Assembly (NCBI GenBank): GCA_947172415.1
Contig: OX359197.1
Span: forward strand, 6,635,673 to 6,699,672
Direction of reading: 5' to 3'
From: Chondrosia reniformis
Taxonomy: Eukaryota > Porifera > Demospongiae > Chondrillida > Chondrillidae
Length of the DNA stretch: 64,000 nt
Positions within the stretch are counted from its first letter, which is position 1, and each line of letters opens with the position of its first letter. Below are positions 9,378 through 20,614 of this stretch, piece by piece. The translations under genes were made by a program, and so were the position numbers. Below the pieces are notes generated by a model. It was not told where the DNA came from, made no database searches, and saw only the letters and a program-made list of their open reading frames with translations.

Positions 9378-12065
9378 CTACCTACTACATTCCTCTGCCC
9401 ATTCATCACTTGTAAAAGGCTTGACTGGGGAAGGAGGTGTGGGTGGGGTCACATTTCTGAATTGTGGTGGAGGGGTATCTTGCACTCTAGGGCATCCAAC
9501 AAGCGCATCAAAAAGAGGTCCGTCTTCATCGGCTGGCAAGGGGTCTCTTAACTCAGCTGCCATGGCAAAAGGGGATGGTTCAAAGTGGTGACATATGAGT
9601 CTTTCTAGTTGTGGCTGGTTGATAGCTTGTGGCTGGTTGATAGCTTGTGGCTGGTTGATAGCTGGTGGCTGGTTGATAGCCGGTGGCTGGTTGATAGCTT
9701 GTGGCTGGTTGATAGCCGGTGGCTGGTTGATAGCTTGTGGCTGGTTGATAGCTTGTGGCTGGTTGATAGCCGGTGGCTGGTTGATAGCCTGTGGCTGGTT
9801 GATAGCTTGTGGCTGGTTGATAGCTTGTGGCTGGTTGATAGCCGGTGGCTGGTTGATAGCTGGTGGCTGGTTGATAGCTTGTGGCTGGTTGATAGCTTGT
9901 GGCTGGTTGATAGCCGGTGGCTGGTTGATAGCCGGTGGCTGGTTGATAGCCGATGGCTGGTTGATAGCCGGTGGCTGGTTGATAGCCGATGGCTGGTTGA
10001 TAGCTGGTGGCTGGTTTTGTCCCAGAAAATCCCTTACGCGTCTGATAGCATTTCCTCTGTACATGGATGGACAGCGGGTCTCCTTAGGTAGGAAGACTCT
10101 GCTGGTCACAGGAAAACACACCCTGATGCCTTCAACACTGATTGAAAGTATACCTGGACCAACAAGAGAGGATTGTGTCTTTCCGAATTGGATGGGTATT
10201 GGGCAAGGGGAGGTATGATATCCATTGGAGAGATCATCTGTCTCCATAGAGCTACTGGTACAGGACCATGTCACGCCTACACCACTGTCCTGCAAATCAG
10301 CTGGAAAGCTGAGAGGAATTGCAGACTTGTAAGAAGGGGAGACCAATTGAAATTCATTTGTATCACCAGGAACTTTTCTTAGGTCAGCACTGGTCACAGC
10401 ACTAGTCACAGCACTAGTCACAGCATTGGTCACAGCATTGGTCACAGCATTGGTCACAACACTGGTCACAACACTGGTTATCTTACACTTAGTAGTCAGA
10501 ATCTGTATAAGAACAAGAAAATAGGACAATGTAAAATCTATTTGTATGTAATGTCAGCATCATCATACATTCACTACATACATGTACACTAAGTCTTATA
10601 AGTGCATGCAGACAAACTTGATTTAACTGCATACAAACCTGGAGATAAGTGGCCATTGAAAACCTTTTCTCATCCAACCCGATTGTGGCTTCACTTAAGC
10701 TGATAACCACAAGTTTTTCCCCTTGGTAGTTCTTAAACTCAAAGAAACGTGCACTGCTTACGGAGTACATATAATATGCACTGCAGTCGTTGGAGCTCTA
10801 CAGTTGAGGAGATACAAAGTACTGTTAAGGGTAAAATTAGCTGTCTCCACAGTAGACGACTAGCTTTACCATTGGTGTTAGATTTATCAATTTCTCAGCA
10901 GTTGAGGTGTCATGGCACCTTGTAGCTAGGACTGCACCACATGACATGTCTTCAGGAGGTCCCTACACATTATTCATAAGAAATGCACTCCTTGAAAGTT
11001 CAGCATATTTACTTAAACGACATTGTCAAAAAGACTGAATTGCTAACCATAATTGCCAATCGCTTGGGTAGTGAGTCACAGTCGGGACAAATCACGAGTC
11101 CATCAGTAGCATCAGTATTCTGGGTAACTGTAGCTGGAGTGACATCTGTTGCACATGTATACAGACAAAGAAACAGCTTTTGAAATGTTATTAGAGATAA
11201 CTTGTGTACGTACGTACGTACCTTCAAAATCATAGCACGAGTCCAAAGTGTTTGATCTCACCATGGCCTTTTGAGAAACCTGCAATTGACTCAATTTCTG
11301 CAAAAAAAAGAGATTGACTACAAAGTCCTATACTGTGGACATGGAATATATGCATGTATTATAAAAAGGTTACTGAATGGCTTGTCTTTTGTTACTTGGG
11401 AGCTTTGAGAAATGCTTTTGCTTCAAATAGTTGTTCTTAAGAATAGTGTAATAGGTATTGTATGGCTAAATAATAGTCTACGTACGTATATAAAAGGTTA
11501 TCAACAAGTGGGAGGCAACTGTTAGTCCAATGGAACAGCTCTGTATACTGTATATATGTATATTGTACATATATACACATGTGGTACTTTCTGTAGAGTG
11601 TCATGTGTTATGCTTACATTTGAGCCACCTAAGGGAATAACTATACACATAATATACGTACATACATTACACTGCATTACAATCAACACTTACTAGTTGC
11701 CATTGATAGCACAAGAATGCTTCACAGGATAGCAAAGTAACAGCTACCAAAACTTGAAGAAGAAGAACAGCAAAATCTGGTTCAATTGAAAACAGGTCAC
11801 TCAGGAGTAGCTGTCTAACCAAAGACCTTGCGCAATAACCCTATCAAGAAATTAGGATCAGATGATTTGATGGTTTATACACGTACAGTACTGGTGTATA
11901 TACGTATATAAATTGTATGTAAGGCCATGCTTATATACCTTCTGTGTACTCTTATTAAAATGAACAAATGTACACACTAACTGTGATCTCGTCCACAACG
12001 ATGAGTGAGATCATCATTATGTAGGTGGCCCATCTTGCAAATGTTTTGACATATGGCTTCATTTC
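9378..12065 (-). CDS. Unknown membrane protein with long PPAINQ repeat tail (seven exons)
   Basis: Seven minus-strand exons join in frame with GT-AG signals: 12065-11982, 11840-11694, 11297-11222, 11145-11048, 10962-10870, 10797-10639 and 10502-9378. They total 594 codons including the stop, but the first exon is not fixed. The first two exons carry hydrophobic segments (YIMMISLIVVDEIT; FAVLLLQVLVAVTLL), so a membrane-bound N-terminus is likely. The middle exons encode a compact Cys-containing region (ICPDCDSLPKRLAIM; FFEFKNYQGEKLVVISLSEA). The last exon has a Val/Thr-rich tandem stretch (ITSVV, TNAV), a unique region, about 24 copies of Q-P-x-A-I-N, and the tail KPFTSDEWAEECSR. That motif is shared with the gene at 2837-3655. 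The donor at 11047 (GTTAGC) is weak and was chosen for phase. I do not recognise the family. Confidence 0.5.
9600..10012 (-). repeat. Coding minisatellite, 18-bp unit, about 23 copies
   Basis: The 18-bp unit GGCTGGTTGATAGCTTGT and variants (GCTGGT, GCCGGT, GCCGAT) are repeated without frame breaks. On the minus strand they read INQPPA, INQPQA or INQPSA. Only the variable codon changes (CCA, CAA, TCG), so the array evolves mostly at one amino-acid position. Confidence 0.95.
10383..10482 (-). repeat. Short coding tandem repeat (VTNAV/VTSAV)
   Basis: Eight copies of a 12-bp unit (CACAGCATTGGT type) encode V-T-N/S-A/V units near the start of the last exon of the minus-strand gene. Confidence 0.85.
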
Positions 12066-13495
12066 CTACATAATTAGCAAAACCACTGACACATCTATTG
12101 ATAAAGCAGAAATGCAGGATGGCATGAGTTATAAAATGACTCAAACCAGCCAGATACAGGCAATCATTACATATAGTATTAGGAGACTGCTAATAATTGT
12201 TGTATAAACACTCAAAAGGAGATAATGTACTGTACGTAGTTTAAGTACCATATATGAGCAAAAAAACATCATGTCATACCCCACTAAGACAATTTGTGAC
12301 CTAATTTATTTGATGTATCTACACCATAAGTCATGTACTTAATTTTTTATCTGTGACTTATAAACCAAAACTGGTTGGGCCATCTTTTAATTTTCAATGT
12401 TGGCATGTCACAATAATAAAAATAATAAATAAATAAATAAAATAAATAAAAAGCATTAATACTAATTGAAAAAACGTTAAACCAATGTGAAAAAACTGTA
12501 TTATTATTATTATTATTATGAGCACATGGCATGTAAGCTGTCAATGACACACACATTTGTTATTGTTATGATGTAACCCCTTCACAAGAGGGACACATAA
12601 ACCACAAGAACATTATTGGTGACCTAGCATGCTAATCCATGTAGTGTTAAGTGATTTTTCATTAGGTATATAGGGTACAATTCCTGTCAAAACTTGTGGC
12701 CATTTCCATAGCATGCTAGGTCACCAATAGTGACAGTATGAAATATGAATATGGTCACCTTTAATGACATGCTACTACACACGTAGCTACGTAGACATAT
12801 ATATATGGTAAATGCGGACGCAACAAAAAATCGCTATATCTTCTTCGCATACAATGTGGCCACTAGAAATTCTATCTACAAATTCACTAATCGTCAAGTA
12901 ATAAATGCACGTCAAACAGGTCAATCAGATGGACACACACGTGTTTATATATACGTACGTATGTTGCATGTATGTACTGTTACTGGCCTCCCTAAAAAGT
13001 AGTCCCCTGGACTAAGTGGAGTTCCAGTCTAATAATTCAATTCAATTCAATACTCCAGAGGATCGCTACATACAGCGGACGGTCTACTATCTGACACCTA
13101 GCATTTGCGTCTTGATTAAGTTTACATCCAATTCAGTATACTGCTTTCGTGGAAAGGGCGCCAAACGATGTAAGCTTAACCAACGCTATACAGCCTCCCT
13201 CGGAGTAATCTAGGTAGAAATACGTTAGCGCTCACCATACTGGGTTCCAGTAAGCACTATTCTCTGAAATCAAATGTTGTCACTTCTCTCTAAAAACTTG
13301 ACGCCTCTCCACTGAAAGAGATGTGGCTCTCACTTTTTCACCAATTAAGTCACGTGATAAATGTCGCGCGCGCACACACACCACTAGTCTCGTACCCAGC
13401 CCCAACTTCCGCAAAAATGGCTGACGCCGCGAGACTTATTCATAATTACCCACACACTACTCAAAATGGCTTCCAAAGGTTTGCAGTTCTAAAGG
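12066..13495. other. Interval with probable divergent promoters and inverted repeats
   Basis: The 5' exon of the minus-strand gene should lie here. One candidate start is an ATG near 13234 (minus strand, MVSANVFLPRLLRG), but its donor phase does not fit the next exon. A TAAA/TATT low-complexity stretch sits at 12415-12450 and 12500-12520. An inverted repeat pairs TTGGTGACCTAGCATGCTA (near 12615) with its complement near 12715. CACGTG, CGCGCGCG and GCTGACG near 13350-13430 mark the CpG-bearing promoter area of CCDC25. Confidence 0.4.
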
Positions 13496-15193
13496 ATGGT
13501 GTTTTACTTTGTGAGCACTGGTAAGTCCACTTTAAAGTATTGCCTTAGTGTAATTTAATCTCGTCGCTCCACGTTAGCTGGTGGACTTGCCTTTCCATCT
13601 GTCACTATCTACATGGGAGCGGATAAACAGGAGAGTGAGTTTGTGTTATGTAAGACGTATACATGTACATATAATGGGACTGCGTTAATCGTTTACTTAA
13701 GGCTAACCATCCTAACATAGTATTGGAATCTCTACTTTTAGATGAAGAGCTCCTTCAGTGGGGATTTCCCGAAGATGTATGGTATGTATGTGCACACTTA
13801 GCTTGGAAGCAAAATAACAGAAAATATAACAATTTCCCTAAAATATATCGAGAGTGGCTGAGAATAGATCTTTGACTTCCTTTACAGTGTTCTTGTTGTC
13901 TTCCTGCAACATTATGTACATGTGACTGTATCTCTAACCATAGGTTCCATGTCGATGATATGTCCTCTGCTCACGTCTACCTGAGAATGCCAGAGGTGAG
14001 AATGAACACTGCACTGGTACATGTCTGGTCTTGATCTCTGTAAAGTCTATATAGTCCACCCTTTAAATGGCCCTTATATGTAGGGTATGTCTATAGAGTC
14101 CGACCCTTATATGTAGGGTATGTCTATAGAGTCCAACCCTTATATGTAGGGTATGTCTATAGAGTCCAACCCTTATATGTAGGGTATGTCTATAGAGTCC
14201 AACCCTTATATGTAGGGTATGTCTATAGAGTCCAACCCTTATATGTAGGGTATGTCTGTAGAGTCCATTCCGGAAGGTGTGCTACAGGAGTGTGCTCAAG
14301 TAGTGAAGGCCAATAGTATTCAAGGAAGCAAGTCCCCCAGTGTCAATGTAATATACACTGCTTTTGAAAACCTCAAAAAGACAGCTTCCATGGATGTCGG
14401 TCAAGTTGGATTTAAGAACTCAAAAAAGGTTTGTAACTGAGCTTTATATCTGTATGACTGGCCATGTTTGATTGGAAGCAACTCTGTTGCTATGGTAATT
14501 CTTAAAACTAATTTAGATGTCATGTGATTGTATCATGTTGTCATGGTTACTGTTAGAATGGTGCCTCCAACAGGTGTACAAGATGGCAAATGTTAGGAAG
14601 CAGACTGACATTCTAAAGAAGATGGAACACACCAAAGAGGAACGCCAACCAGACCTCAGAGCAATGAAGGAAGAGAGAGACAGAGAGATGAGGAGAAGGG
14701 AAAAGAAGTTACAACAGGAACAAGTAACGTGGACACACACACACATCTATAACAGTGGAACCTGCCTAATATGGTCATGATCATGATCATGGCTGTATTA
14801 GATGGGGGACTGGAGTATCAGGTTTAAATGTATGCAACATTTTGTTGGTTGAATTTGGGGCTTGATTAAGCAATCAGTGTAAATACGTAGGTTTGTTACA
14901 TGAAGAATATATCACCTTCAATGTGAATTTCTGTTGCCATAGAAACAACAAGAACTTGATGACCTTAAAAAGAAGAAGAAGGAAGATGAGTTGAAATCGT
15001 ACAAATCTCTAATGGTTGCATCTAACATGGTTAGCAATAAAGTAAGTGAAATCTTTGTGTAGCAAACTCAATTTGGAGAGGTTAACTGAGTATTGATTTG
15101 TCTCCTCTCTCAATGTGAGGAATGTTCTTCCTCCTACTTCTGTAGAGCAATCAGAATGTTGATTACAGAACCTTTGAAGATGATTTTATGTAA
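13496..15193 (+). CDS. CCDC25: CCDC25-like NFACT-R domain protein, complete, 8 exons
   Basis: The exons are 13496-13520, 13578-13634, 13742-13781, 13944-13995, 14249-14428, 14574-14723, 14943-15041 and 15146-15193, together 216 residues (human CCDC25 is about 208). The start MVFYF matches the family start and decides the initiation codon; longer upstream frames are not used. The N-terminal NFACT-R (DUF814) domain is clear: [61 protein letters not shown] charged coiled coil follows ([29 protein letters not shown]), and the protein ends FEDDFM. NFACT-R domains are linked to tRNA/ribosome quality control, and vertebrate CCDC25 also to DNA sensing at the membrane (family knowledge). Exon 5 begins inside a minisatellite that copies its splice acceptor. 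A decayed duplicate lies at 5733-6899. Confidence 0.95.
14073..14262 (+). repeat. Minisatellite that duplicates the exon 5 splice acceptor of CCDC25
   Basis: A unit of about 32 bp is repeated about six times and runs into exon 5. It consists of AACCCTTATATGTAG, then GGTATGTCTATAGAGTCC. The last copy supplies the real acceptor (ATGTAG/GGTATGTCT at 14248/14249) and the first codons GMSVES. Each earlier copy has the same acceptor, but its exon would read [10 protein letters not shown] followed by TAG. Confidence 0.85.
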
Positions 15194-15361
15194 ACAGAAT
15201 GAAGATTTAATTTGTAGCATCAGATTAAATATTTTTATGCATCATTTCACTACACAGAAATTAAAATGGAGGCTGGGAAGGGTCTATATCACGTTGCGAT
15301 TTCGCAAGAAAATAGGTATTCCATTTATTGAGCACCCTATTGCCCCGCATGACTCGCAAAT

Positions 15362-18300
15362 ATGAGCGGAACAGGACCACCACCGAATCATCACTACTAT
15401 CAGTACACGCAGCCTCAACCGACTGGTAAGTTGACGATTGCTTTGTGTACCTGTAGGATTGTCTGTTAACACCAATTTCCGGTTAATGCCCCAATCAAGT
15501 TTATAACTGGTGGTTTAGAATAATACAGTAGCTGTAAATGGGAAGATAGCTGTCGATAGGTACTTTATAAATTCCTTTATTAATTGTCGAAGTAGTCAAG
15601 GAAAGTGGACCTACCTAAGCATCTTCATCAGACTAGTGAGACGATGTGAGAGACACCTCCCAAGGACCTTGACCAAGTAATTAGGATTGACCAGCAAGTG
15701 TTTTGAAGATTAGCTGACTTATCCATGATATGCTAGTAGCGCATGGTTTGTCTCAAAGTACATGTATCAAAATGTCTGATTTCTACACTATAAATGAGTC
15801 AAGACCTGCTGGTGTAATTATATTGAAGCTGTGCCTTTGTGTGCATAATATTTTAGATGATCTACTGTTTTGTGTGATTAGACACTTTCTGTGAACTAGA
15901 CGGACAAATATTCTAACAGAACATGTTTATGTAATTCACAATACAGTTTCTTTACCAGAATTGTAAACGTTATGTTTCAGATAGCTCAAGGAACAGTCTT
16001 TCTTGTTGGTTTATTGTCTATTTTATTGCACTTCAGGGGTTAATTCTGGTCAGCCTGGAGTGACTTACAATCAAGGCAACTCTTCTGTAAGTGTCTTAAC
16101 TTCTCTTGTATCAATTTATCCAAATGGTTTTAAAAATAGATTATTGAAAAGAGATTTTTGCTAAATGGCTTTTCACCAAATATCTACTCGCCATCTCTTT
16201 TTATTACACAATCATCACAAGTGTTTTAAGCAATAGAATCTGTTGGACAGTACTCTTTGTAATTAGATGTGGTTTGACTTCCTTGTCCATTAGCTGCTGA
16301 TTGTCTTACTAATAGGTTGCCCCTGGTAACCCTCCCCATGGCTACCCAATAGGGGGACCCCCCTCACACAGCAGTTCCATGCAGCCTCCAGTTGGACAGA
16401 TGGAGGGGCTTTCCCTGGGGCCTAACCAGATTGGATCCAGACCTCGGATGCCCTCCTACCCAGGACCCAGTAGCAGGCAGATGCACACAACTGCCCCACC
16501 CCCCATGACTAGTAAGCAAGGGACCCCACCCACTAGAATGGGAGCCCCTCCCACTGGAATGGGAGCCCCACCCACTAGAATGGGAGCCCCACCCACTGGA
16601 ATAGGAGCTCCGCCCACTGGAATAGGAGCTCCACCTACTAGAATGGGAGCCCCACCCACTGGAATAGGAGCTCCACCCACTGGAATAGGAGCTCCGCCCA
16701 CTGGAACAGGGGCTCCACCTACTAGAATGGGAGCCCCACCCACTAGAATGGGAGCTCCGCCCACTAGAATGGGAACCCCACCCACTGGAATAGGAGCCCC
16801 TCCCACTGGAATAGGAGCCCCACCCACTGGAATAGGAGCCCCTCCCACTGGAACAGGAGCCCCACCCACTAGAATGGGAGCTCCGCCCACTAGAATGGGA
16901 ACCCCACCCACTGGAATAGGAGCCCCACCCACTAGAATGGGAGCTCCGCCCACTGGAACAGGAGCCCCGCCAGCAGGGATGGCTCCACCCACTGAAATTG
17001 GCCATAAGGTATGATTATACCATGAAGGTTTTCATTTTGTCATTTAAAATTCGAAAAAATACACGTGTAATTTACTTGTTTGTTAGAATACATCTGGATT
17101 TGGTTTGACTGGTCCTGCTCCACCCACTTCCATGATGGGAGCTCCTCCCACTTCCAATATGGGAGCTCCACCTACTTCCATGATGGGAGCTCCACCTACT
17201 TCTATGATGGGCGCTCCACCCACTTCTATGATGGGCGCTCCACCCACTTCTATGATGGGAGCTCCACCCACTTCTCGAATGGGTCCTATACAGCCAGGAA
17301 TGCCACATTCAGGTAGAATGATCAATCCTTCTGGTCCACCGAATGCTCCCTTTCCTCAGCAAGTACAGGTTAGTCTGTTGTAAAGACGTCAACTAACTTT
17401 GTGTGTGTTGTGAATACTAACACTGTCATTTCACTTTGTGTGTGTTGTGAATACTAACACTGTCATTTCACTTTGTGTGTGTTGTGAATACTAACACTGT
17501 CACCTCACTATGTGTGTGTTGTGAATACTAACACTGTCACCTCACTTTATTATGGGTTCAGGCTAGTAGTATTCTTGTCTTACTGAATATAAAATGGCTA
17601 ATCTCTTTGGAAAGATATTTTAGCTAGATTTTCTGCATTTTGTAGAATCCAATAATATGACATTTTTAGCTTTCTGATGGACAGTACTCTTTGTAATTAG
17701 ATGTGGTTTGACTAGGATGAATATGAAAAATATGACATTTCTTTGTTTAGGTCCCTGAAGAGTTACGACCAGTCAATTTACTTGAGACTAGGAATATCCT
17801 ACCATCCTCACCCCTAGAGCATCCAGCCATCAAGCTCAACGGGGACTTCTCCCAGTTCCAGCCGGATCCCAATGTATTCAGTTGCTCCCTGAATGCTGTT
17901 CCTGTCACACATAGCCTCCTCTCCAAACTGAAGTTGCCACTTGGAATCCACATCCATCCTTTTAGGCAGACCTCAAGCAAACCCATGCCAGTTTTACATC
18001 CGAACATCATTGTGCGATGTCGCGTCTGCCGAGCCTACATCAACCCGTATGTTACCTTCATCGATACCAGACACTGGAGATGCAACCTATGTTTCCGGTC
18101 AAATGACCTACCGGACGACTTTGGCTTCAGCACATCCACAGGGGAAGTCAACAGATCTCACAGGAAGGAGCTGTTCCACTCCTCTGTGGAGTACATAGCC
18201 TCGTCCGATTACATGTTGCGACCTCCTCAGGCGTCCACATATTTCTATATCATTGATGTCTCTCACAACTCTGTGGCCTCAGGAATGTTGCAGAGTGTGT

Positions 18301-20614
18301 GTACAGTGATCCTTGAGAACCTGGAGAAGATACCCGGCGACTCTCGCACCCTCTTTGGATTGATGACCTTTGACAACACTCTGCACTTTTACAATCTCCA
18401 ATCACACCTCTCACAGTTCCAGATGATTGTACTGTCTGATTTAGATGACACTTTTCTTCCCATTCCTGACTCATTGCTGGTAAATCTCAAGGAGAGCAAG
18501 GAGCTGATTCGCAACCTTCTCGAGGAACTCCCTCGCATGTTCTCCCGTAGTAGCTGCATTGATTCTGGATTTGGGGCCGCACTCACGTCAGTGTACTCAA
18601 TACTAAAGCCCGTTGGTGGAAGAATATCGGCCTTCCTCTCCACCATTCCCAGCATGGGTCCTGGTGCCACCAAGGAGATGCAGCTCAAACAGAGCAGTGG
18701 TCAGTCTTCAGTTTCCAAGGAGAAGACCCAAGTGGCTCCACTCTCAGATTTCTACAAGAAGCTAGCTCTGGAGTGCTGTGCTCAGCAAATAGGAATAGAT
18801 CTGTTCCTCTTCTCCGAGCAACCGGTGACCTACTCCACCGTAGCCTGTGCTGCCCAGTTCTCATCCGGACAGATTTACTACTATCCTGGTTACCACATCA
18901 ACAAGCCCACATTTAAGGAGAGATTTATGAAGGATTTTACTCACTACCTCACAAGGCCAATAGGATTTGAAGCAGTCATGCGGGTTCGATCTACAACAGG
19001 AATTGGTTTACATGCTTTCCATGGAAACTTTTTTGTGCGTTCTTCGGACCTTCTGTCCCTCCCAAATGTGAGTCCAGACGTGAGTTATGCCATCAACCTC
19101 AGTATTGATGAGAACCTGAAGGACATTCACATGGTCTGTATCCAGGCAGCCTTACTCTACACATCCAGCAGAGGTACGTATGGGTGCTCTCAAGGGAGTT
19201 CCCCTTAAACTTAGCTTAATAAGATCCTCTTTTTGTGAGTATTCCTATCCTATACTTATGCCCTCTAAAAGGATCCCAATTCTTGCATGGTCGGGGTTCT
19301 TTAGATAATATAACAAGGGTAGAATACAATCTATAAAGAAAGGTAATCTCCCTAGTCATCCCAAGATGACACAAAATCATCAAAAGAACCTCCCTGGTCT
19401 GTCAGCTGTTTCACCCTCTTTAGGGCTCATCAGTGTGGTATACTTTGGTAATGAGTTTGAATGACTTGTTAATCGTCACAACTGAAACACTTGTGGTTTC
19501 ATAATAGGGCTACAAAGAATCACTGGGAGATATTACACCTGACCCTAATAGTTTTTGTCACCTTGGATGACTGGGAGGCAATCACTGGTTGCTGTTTAAT
19601 AGGACCTTGATCTCCCAAAGTAGATCAGACTTTGGTCACTTGGTTGGTCAGAGTGTAGTATCTCCCAGTGACTATTTCTATGATATACATACGTAGGTCA
19701 TGCACGTACGTAGCTGTAGTCCTTCCTTTCTGTATATTACATGTGTTCTACTCGATTTCCTCTTAGGTGAAAGACGAATAAAAGTGCACACGCTGGCACT
19801 TCCTGTGTCTGATAAACCAGCTGACATCTATGCCAGTTGCAATGTTCAAGCAATAACAGGACTGCTGGGGAAAATGGCCGTAGACCGTGTGACCACTGCT
19901 TCCTTGGGCGATGCTAGAGAGGCTCTAACAAATGCAGTAATAGATTGTATTAAATCCTACCGTACAAATATCCTCGCTTCATCTCAAGCTGGGTTTCTCA
20001 GCCTGCCCTCCTGTCTCCGTCTCTTCCCCCTCTTCATTTTGGCAATGCAGAAGCATCCAGCATTCTCCCTTGACTCTCGCACCACTTTGGATGGCAGAGC
20101 AGATGCCATGAATACCATCAAGACCTTGCCGTTGGATGCCCTGATGTACCACATCTATCCTCTGCTCTGCAATCTACTCGCCATCACAACAGATGTGCCT
20201 GATAGGGAGATTAAGAAGGCTCTCCAGGTCATTCCTGTGAGGTTGCACAGTTCAGCTGAGAAGCTGCAGAGAAATGGTATATTCCTAATCAACTGCGGTA
20301 CTCGGATTCTCGTTTGGGTTGGACAAGCTGTAAATCCTCAGGTCATTCAAGAGCTTTTTGGAGTGTCTACCTTCGGTGACATCCCTGAAGGAATGACCTC
20401 TCTGTCCACCTTAGACAACCAGCTCTCTGATGTAACAATCTCACTGATATCACAATATCGGAAACAGCAGCCAAAATTCATGACACTTCATGTTGTCAAG
20501 GAGACGAGTGCAAATCGTATATTAGTTGCTGAGAGTTTAGTGGAGGACAGGACAGAGGCTGCATTCTCTTACCAAGAGTTCTTGCAATATATACAGAGCC
20601 AGTTAAAGAAATAG
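15362..20614 (+). CDS. SEC24: SEC24, COPII coat cargo-binding subunit (SEC24A/B-like), 6 exons
   Basis: The exons are 15362-15425, 16037-16086, 16316-17008, 17087-17368, 17751-19173 and 19767-20614, a frame of 1119 residues (human SEC24A is about 1093). SEC24 pairs with SEC23 on ER exit sites and binds cargo signals. The N-terminal third is Pro/Gly/Thr-rich and disordered, dominated by two coding minisatellites. The conserved part runs in the family order: RPVNLLETRNILP, zinc finger (RCRVCRAYINPYVTF and WRCNLCF, four Cys), trunk (VEYIASSDYMLRPPQ, GLMTFD), FYKKLALECCAQ, YLTRPIGFEAVMRVR, the helical region, then gelsolin-like and C-terminal segments ending EDRTEAAFSYQEFLQYIQ. The ATG lies 169 bp after the CCDC25 stop. 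An in-frame readthrough of the exon 5 donor meets a stop at about 19208. Confidence 0.97.
16525..16990 (+). repeat. Coding 21-bp minisatellite in SEC24 exon 3, about 22 copies
   Basis: The seven-codon unit reads APPTRMG, APPTGIG or APPTGTG. Third-position and Arg/Gly, Met/Ile/Thr variants are mixed along the array, and blocks of several units recur (for example the RMG-RMG-GIG order appears more than once). This suggests multi-unit duplications. Both strands stay open because the unit is a multiple of three. Confidence 0.95.
17128..17285 (+). repeat. Coding 24-bp minisatellite in SEC24 exon 4, about seven copies
   Basis: The eight-codon unit reads APPTSMMG and differs from the exon 3 unit by one inserted residue and by S/M for R or G. 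Two arrays of related but distinct period in neighbouring exons suggest a common seed sequence, APPT-x-x-G. Confidence 0.95.
17390..17545 (+). repeat. Intronic 37-bp tandem repeat, four copies
   Basis: The unit includes CTTTGTGTGTGTTGTGAATA and CTAACACTGTCA, and lies just after the exon 4 donor of SEC24. Non-coding. Confidence 0.9.
19280..19690 (+). repeat. Dispersed repeat sequence inside the last SEC24 intron
   Basis: This intron holds ATCACTGGGAGATATTAC and, in opposite orientation, GTAGTATCTCCCAGTGA, plus GTTTAATAGGACCTTGATCT. Related sequences occur near 370-405 (AATCACTGGAAAATATTA) and at 50655-50812. It is a non-autonomous inverted-repeat family. Confidence 0.5.

Noticed and set aside
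9595..10218. Plus-strand 207-codon frame over the PPAINQ array
   Set aside because: Antisense shadow of a minus-strand coding repeat whose unit is a multiple of three; the minus strand has phased exons and the shared C-terminal motif.
10639..11840. Possible STING-like cyclic-dinucleotide receptor in the minus-strand gene
   Set aside because: Membrane segments before a soluble core, and spacing between KRLAIM and the MYSVSS region, recall STING. However, the conserved Tyr/Gly-rich dimer-helix motif is absent, only two membrane segments are seen and the residue match is too weak. A structure prediction would decide.
13321..13524. Longer N-terminal frame upstream of CCDC25
   Set aside because: The family start MVFYF at 13496 is in a different frame, and the exon 1 donor phase fits only that frame.
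16364..17005. Minus-strand Ser/Gly repeat frame opposite SEC24 exon 3
   Set aside because: Shadow of the 21-bp coding repeat; the plus strand joins in frame to conserved SEC24.
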